Assembly (NCBI RefSeq): GCF_014696355.1
Contig: NZ_JACJQA010000024.1
Span: 62,001 to 126,000, forward strand
DNA from: Pseudanabaena sp. FACHB-1998
Lineage (GTDB): Bacteria > Cyanobacteriota > Cyanobacteriia > Pseudanabaenales > Pseudanabaenaceae
Direction of reading: 5' to 3'
DNA length: 64,000 nt
Shown here one piece after another: positions 59,695-64,000 of this stretch; positions within the stretch are counted from its first letter, which is position 1, and each line of letters starts with the position of its first letter. The notes beneath the pieces are model-generated. The model was not told the DNA's origin. It saw only the letters and a list, made by a program, of their open reading frames with translations, and searched no databases. The position numbers and the translations under genes were made by a program.

Positions 59695-62600
59695 TTATCT
59701 TTTGCGTTCTAGCCAATAGGTTTTCATGGTTCCTTTGCCTTTGACCTCGATCGCCCCCCGTTCTATTAATTCAAATTGATCTTTGAGCAATTCATAGGTT
59801 TCAGAGGTAACTTGGATTTTGCCCACCTCACTGTGGGATTCCATTCTGCTGGCGATATTCACCGTATCACCCCATAAATCATAGATAAATTTCTGTGTGC
59901 CAATTACCCCAGCGATAACAGCACCCGTGTGAATGCCAATGCGAATTTGTAATTTTCGACCTGTTAACTCGCGCAGTTCGTTCACTTTTTGAACCATCTC
60001 TAAAGCCATAGAGGCGATCGCTTCAGCATGGTTCTCATTGGGGAGAGGAATACCACCCGCTACCATATAGGCATCACCGATGGTTTTGATTTTCTCTAAG
60101 CCATAGGTTTCGCTGAGGGTATCAAAATTAGAAAAGATGAGATTGAGAAGATCGACTAAATCCTGTGGTGAAAGTTCCGAAGATATTTTAGTGAAGTTGA
60201 CGATATCAGCAAATAGAACGGTGACTGACTCAAAACTATCGGCGATGACTCCGTGAGATTGTTTGAGGCGATCGGCGATTACCTTGGGTAGAATGTTGAG
60301 CAATAATCTTTCCGACTTCTCTTGTTCTGCATAGAGAGCTTCTTCAGCCAGCTTACGCTGAGTAATATCGTCTAGTACGCCTAAAATCCCAATAGTCTTG
60401 CCATCAGCGTCAATTATTGGCAGCTTGCTAATATCTAACCAAATGGATTGACCTAATTTATCAGGATTGACCTTACGCTGAATAATATGCATTTCAGGAA
60501 TATTCGATTCCATAATTTGGCGATCGTGATTACGGAACATTTCCGCTAATTGAGAATTATTGATCAAGTCATAATCAGTTTTGCCAACCACACTTTCAGG
60601 GGTTTCTAATTGAGCATACATCGCCCAGTTTTTATTACATCCCCGAAAAATAAGATTGGTATCTTTCCAGAAAATTTGTTGAGGAATACTATCAATAATG
60701 AGGCGGAGATAGGTTTCCTGCTCTTTGAGAGATTGTTCGGCTTTAGTTCGCGCCGTAATATCTTGAAAGCTCCAGACTCGCCCAATAATTGCATCTCCTA
60801 ATCTCTGGGGACGGGAATATCTTTCGATAGTTCGACCATCTTGGAGTTCTAGTAAGTCATAACTCTCCTGTTCGGGATGGCGATAAAATCCATGCGATCG
60901 CTGCATAAATTCGTGGGGATCGAGCATTTGCTCCGCGAGAAATTCTAATCTTAAGGAATAGTCAGGTATGGTGAGAATCTCGTCTGAGAGAGAAAACATA
61001 TCCATAAATTGCTGGTTATAGCTGGTGATATGCCCAACCCGATCTACGGCTAAAATGCCATCGGCGATCGATTCAAAGGTTGCCCTTTGTAAGCTCAAGA
61101 ATTCTTCTAAGGTGGACTCAACGCGCTTACGTTCCGTAATATCCACACCAATGGAGAGAATCTCTAGCAAATTGTCGTTATCATCGACGATGGGGCGATT
61201 TGACCAAGAAATCCAGACCAATTCGCCATCACTACGCATATTCTGACTCTCCTGAAACATATAGATTTCAGGGTTATGGGCGCTATTTTGTAACCAGTTG
61301 AGTAAGTTCGTACTGGTTGTATCATCATCATCTTTGACAATTGTGCCTCGGATATTTTTGCCGATTACTTCATTTTCATCTAAGAATCCAAAGAAGCTCA
61401 AGCCATATTCATTGATAAATTTAATTGTACCCACGGTATCGCGTCTAAGGATGATGCAATTTGCTGCCTCAACCAAAGTACGGTATTTGATTTCACTAGT
61501 TCTGAGCGCTTCTGTCCGTCGTTCTACACGCTGTTCTAATTCTTCTTTGTTCTGAGCTAGAGCTGTAAAAGAAATTTGTAATTGTTGAGCCATTTGATTG
61601 AAGGAATCCGCAAGAATCGAGAGTTCGCGAACATTGGCAGTTTCAATTAAATGATAGGGTTGCCCTGTAGCCATATCTGCTGATGCGGAAAGTGTGGCAA
61701 GTTTGTGGGATGCATCGATAAGTTTCTCAACGGGGCTGGCAATCCATTTAGATGTATAAAAGCCTGTGATACTGGCTAAGAGGAAGGCTAAAGCACATAA
61801 AACCAGCGTATTACGAGTATTAATATCAATGCGATCGCGAAAATCCTGTTCTGATACAGCCACAACTAGCAACCAATCCAGCCCTTGATCGTTGCGTAAT
61901 CTACTTACCTGAATATATTGATTTGCATTTTCCCATTCCATTTGGATCTGTAAATGGTTGGGTAAATTAGCGAAATTAGGATATTGTCGCTGAAGATTTT
62001 GAAAGATCAAACGTAGTAAAGGATTTTGACTTTTGAGCGCATGGATTCGCTCTTGTCCTGTGGAGGTAGAAATATAGGGGACTTCTAAGGTCGAAGTGGC
62101 GACGATATTTCCTGATGGTTCGAGAATGAAGGCTTGTCCTGTTTTGGCAATTTTTAATTTATTTAAAAAATCGCCAATTTGCGAAAGGGGAAGGTCGATC
62201 GCTAAGACTCCGCGCAAACTTCCCGATTCGCTATAAATTGGCAAGGAAGCCGTAATTCCTAAAATCGGGCGGGCAACAAATAGATAAATCGGACTCCAAA
62301 CCGCTTGACGAGCCTTGACTGCCTGCTTGTACCAAGGGCGATCGCGAGGTTCAAAAATATTGACATCAATTTTATTAAGGATTCGCCCCTTTTCGTCTAG
62401 ACGATAGATTGTTTTTTGCGGCTGGCTAGGGCTGACGATACCAGCGATCGCGGGCATTGATGTGCGATGCAATAACAGTAAGTTATCTTCTCTACGCTCA
62501 ACCCCAATGAATTTCCCTTCAGAATTTGCCCCATAAAAAAAGTATAGATTTTTGGCTTGATGCATCTGTTGCCAAAATAATTTATCTAAACTATCTAAAT

Positions 62601-62889
62601 TCTCTAAAGCTAAATATCCTGCCTTCGCCGCCGCCCCATGAGCCTGAAGAATTTCTAAGGGAGCATCAAAATAACCGCGCACATGGGATTCGATTGTGTT
62701 GGTTACTTCCTGTCCGATTTTGGGCGCGAGTTCTTTGGTGGCTTCATGGCTATTTTGGACTGACAACCACCCTGTAATCCCTACGGCGGCAATCACCTGT
62801 GTGACGACTGGAACTATCAGTAATATCTTGAGAGACAACTGACGGCGATCGCGTTGAGGTTTGTCATCATGGGAAGGAATGGCAGGCAT
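59695..62889 (-). CDS. Adenylate/guanylate cyclase with Cache, HAMP and three PAS domains
   Basis: A 1064-residue receptor. A first membrane helix (about 22-45) and a second (about 357-378) enclose a large extracytoplasmic Cache domain with WYKQAVKARQAVWSPIYLF. A HAMP-like region (about 378-435) and coiled coil follow. Three PAS domains lie at about 465-590, 595-720 and 725-850. The class III cyclase domain (about 865-1060) has metal Asp D895 in FADIVNFT, and the second Asp in GDAYMVAGG, with GDTVNIASRM later. The ligand is unknown, and it is the second large cyclase in this window. Confidence 0.93.
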   Translation of the reverse strand: MPAIPSHDDKPQRDRRQLSLKILLIVPVVTQVIAAVGITGWLSVQNSHEATKELAPKIGQEVTNTIESHVRGYFDAPLEILQAHGAAAKAGYLALENLDSLDKLFWQQMHQAKNLYFFYGANSEGKFIGVERREDNLLLLHRTSMPAIAGIVSPSQPQKTIYRLDEKGRILNKIDVNIFEPRDRPWYKQAVKARQAVWSPIYLFVARPILGITASLPIYSESGSLRGVLAIDLPLSQIGDFLNKLKIAKTGQAFILEPSGNIVATSTLEVPYISTSTGQERIHALKSQNPLLRLIFQNLQRQYPNFANLPNHLQIQMEWENANQYIQVSRLRNDQGLDWLLVVAVSEQDFRDRIDINTRNTLVLCALAFLLASITGFYTSKWIASPVEKLIDASHKLATLSASADMATGQPYHLIETANVRELSILADSFNQMAQQLQISFTALAQNKEELEQRVERRTEALRTSEIKYRTLVEAANCIILRRDTVGTIKFINEYGLSFFGFLDENEVIGKNIRGTIVKDDDDTTSTNLLNWLQNSAHNPEIYMFQESQNMRSDGELVWISWSNRPIVDDNDNLLEILSIGVDITERKRVESTLEEFLSLQRATFESIADGILAVDRVGHITSYNQQFMDMFSLSDEILTIPDYSLRLEFLAEQMLDPHEFMQRSHGFYRHPEQESYDLLELQDGRTIERYSRPQRLGDAIIGRVWSFQDITARTKAEQSLKEQETYLRLIIDSIPQQIFWKDTNLIFRGCNKNWAMYAQLETPESVVGKTDYDLINNSQLAEMFRNHDRQIMESNIPEMHIIQRKVNPDKLGQSIWLDISKLPIIDADGKTIGILGVLDDITQRKLAEEALYAEQEKSERLLLNILPKVIADRLKQSHGVIADSFESVTVLFADIVNFTKISSELSPQDLVDLLNLIFSNFDTLSETYGLEKIKTIGDAYMVAGGIPLPNENHAEAIASMALEMVQKVNELRELTGRKLQIRIGIHTGAVIAGVIGTQKFIYDLWGDTVNIASRMESHSEVGKIQVTSETYELLKDQFELIERGAIEVKGKGTMKTYWLERKR

Positions 62890-63311
62890 ATATCAAGCTG
62901 CACCAAGCTGCATGAAAAATTTAGGTTGTTGGTACTGCCTATCATAAATTGATTACCACTAAAATTTACGTTCCTGCGCTTATTTGCCCATGTCCAGCTA
63001 TGTGCATATTCGTAATTTCTTACTATCCAAGAATTAGCTGTGCGGCGCTTCGCGCCGCACAGCTAATTCTTGGATGCCAGAAGATTAAACGTAAACCCCA
63101 AGGGGGTGTGGCGCAGCGTGAGACCCATTCTATTCAGTAGCGAAAATAACAAAACAGGGCAAAATACCAGAAATTTCGGCTTTTAGTATGATCATTTCAT
63201 TAAGACATCTTCCCGAAGACATAAAGTTATTAGTACAATCCAAGATAGCCGTCGTAAAATCCGAATTACGTCCAAGCTAACTTAGCCCTCTAAAATATCC
63301 CCTTTTTGTCC
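62890..63311. other. Divergent spacer upstream of glutamate synthase
   Basis: A 422-base gap between the cyclase and glutamate synthase genes. It holds the perfect hairpin at 63026-63074 and a short CCCCAAGGGGG element near 63097. No GTA-N8-TAC NtcA site was found; GTA-N10-TAC at 63255-63270 has the wrong spacing. No small gene is evident. Confidence 0.65.
63026..63074. repeat. Perfect 23-bp hairpin TCCAAGAATTAGCTGTGCGG plus CGC
   Basis: The stem closes on TTC with the core GCGGCGCTTCGCGCCGC. The arm TCCAAGAATT recurs near 45418-45428 as TAATTCTTGGATG. Confidence 0.72.
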
Positions 63312-64000
63312 ATGATGAATAGCAACGCACTGCCACTAAAACAAGGTTTGTACGATCCACAGTTTGAACATGATGCTTGTGGGGTCGGATTTATTGTCCA
63401 TAAATCAGGAAAAAAATCCCATGTGATCGTCGAACAGGGATTAACCATTCTGGAGAACTTGGAACACCGTGGCGCGTGCGGTTGCGAAACGAATACAGGG
63501 GACGGTGCGGGGATTTTGATGCAGATTCCCCATAAATTCTTGGTGAAAGTGACGGCGGCAGCAAACATCACTTTGCCCGAAGTCGGACAGTACGGCGTGG
63601 GTATGGTTTACGCTTCTCCCGATCCCGAAGCACGTCAAAATGGTAGACAAGCCTTTGAAAAATTAGTCGAAGCTGAAGGTTTAAAGGTGCTTGGTTGGCG
63701 AGATGTACCAACCGATAATTCTTCTTTGGGCAATACTGCACAATCGAGCGAACCCTTCATGCAACAGGTGTTTATCTCTCGTTCTGCCGATCTTGCGGAT
63801 GATCTCGCATTTGACCGCAAGCTGTATGTATTGCGTAAACTCGCCCATACTAATATTCGGGTTACGAATATCGATTCCTATTGGTATCCCTCTAGCCTCT
63901 CCTGTCGCACCATCGTCTATAAGGGGATGTTGATGACAGCGCAAGTTGGGCAGTATTATGCTCACGATTTGCATGATCCTGACATGGAGAGCGCTCTAGC
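63312..64000 (+). CDS. gltB: Glutamate synthase, large subunit (5' part; runs off the window)
   Basis: The first 229 codons of a GOGAT large subunit, which makes two glutamates from glutamine and 2-oxoglutarate and pairs with nitrite-derived ammonium assimilation. The glutaminase domain starts after a short propeptide: [14 protein letters not shown] contains the expected N-terminal catalytic Cys (about residue 23). [20 protein letters not shown] follows. It could be the ferredoxin- or the NADH-dependent form; the distinguishing C-terminal part is outside the window. ATG 63312 and 63315 are both possible. Confidence 0.92.
   Translation, partial: MMNSNALPLKQGLYDPQFEHDACGVGFIVHKSGKKSHVIVEQGLTILENLEHRGACGCETNTGDGAGILMQIPHKFLVKVTAAANITLPEVGQYGVGMVYASPDPEARQNGRQAFEKLVEAEGLKVLGWRDVPTDNSSLGNTAQSSEPFMQQVFISRSADLADDLAFDRKLYVLRKLAHTNIRVTNIDSYWYPSSLSCRTIVYKGMLMTAQVGQYYAHDLHDPDMESAL

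Noticed and set aside
63255-63270. GTA-N10-TAC upstream of glutamate synthase as an NtcA site
   Set aside because: NtcA needs eight bases between the half-sites, and no matching -10 box was found.

Overview
The window is chromosomal DNA of a cyanobacterium. Direct evidence is a 29-residue PetN gene, NdhS, the ferredoxin-type nitrate assimilation cluster (nirA, nrtABDC, narB), acnB, and the very frequent HIP1 octamer GCGATCGC. AT-rich intergenic regions full of long perfect hairpins, and the gene repertoire, suggest a filamentous Pseudanabaena-like lineage; that placement is an inference.

Layout. 0.2-4.7 kb: ftsH, a Uma2 nuclease, an orphan ribbon-helix-helix antitoxin with the stub of its lost toxin, a ParDE-like pair, and a PEP-CTERM-type secreted protein whose signal peptide is cut by a G7 tract. 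4.9-5.2 kb: nested miniature elements. 5.3-9.5 kb: pheA, a membrane protein of unknown role, ribBA, and on the opposite strand two very small membrane-protein genes (an NdhP-like gene and petN). 9.7-20 kb: a DUF928 protein and a CHASE2 adenylate cyclase, a YyaL-type protein, a sulfurtransferase, gpsA, a bifunctional nuclease, a RodZ-like protein and a pseudouridine synthase. 20.2-29.6 kb: nitrate assimilation behind an NtcA-type promoter, in the order nirA-nrtA-nrtB-nrtD-nrtC-narB. 29.6-33.6 kb: a run of minus-strand genes (HAS-barrel-like, two YbjN-like paralogues, methyltransferase, Ser/Thr kinase). 34-42.3 kb: pcrA helicase, DUF29, xisHI, acnB, and a small operon that couples a RelE-like protein to a Shedu-like (DUF4263) nuclease. 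42.4-52 kb: a Na+/H+ antiporter, then an ECF sigma/anti-sigma pair heading a row of exported redox proteins (MXKDX-repeat lipoprotein, DM13, TlpA-like thioredoxin, CcdA, cytochrome b, sulfite-oxidase-fold molybdoenzyme), then a CBS-PAS hybrid histidine kinase. 52-64 kb: radical SAM protein, DUF3598-like protein, FAD monooxygenase, ndhS, OmpA-like protein, rnz, a beta-helix/SPOR protein, a Cache-PAS adenylate cyclase, and the 5' end of ferredoxin-type glutamate synthase.

The most unusual feature is the intergenic DNA. Nearly every gene junction carries one or more perfect hairpins built from a few conserved cores (GCGGCGC/GCGCCGC, ATGGCTACGCCAT) with arms that differ at each locus but remain self-complementary. 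Some belong to bounded miniature elements with terminal inverted repeats, and three loci show one element inserted into another with a readable target duplication. The best candidates for an undescribed functional system are the sigma-linked periplasmic redox operon at 44-49.4 kb and the RelE-like/DUF4263 pair at 41.3-42.3 kb. No rRNA or tRNA gene and no CRISPR array was recognised by eye.
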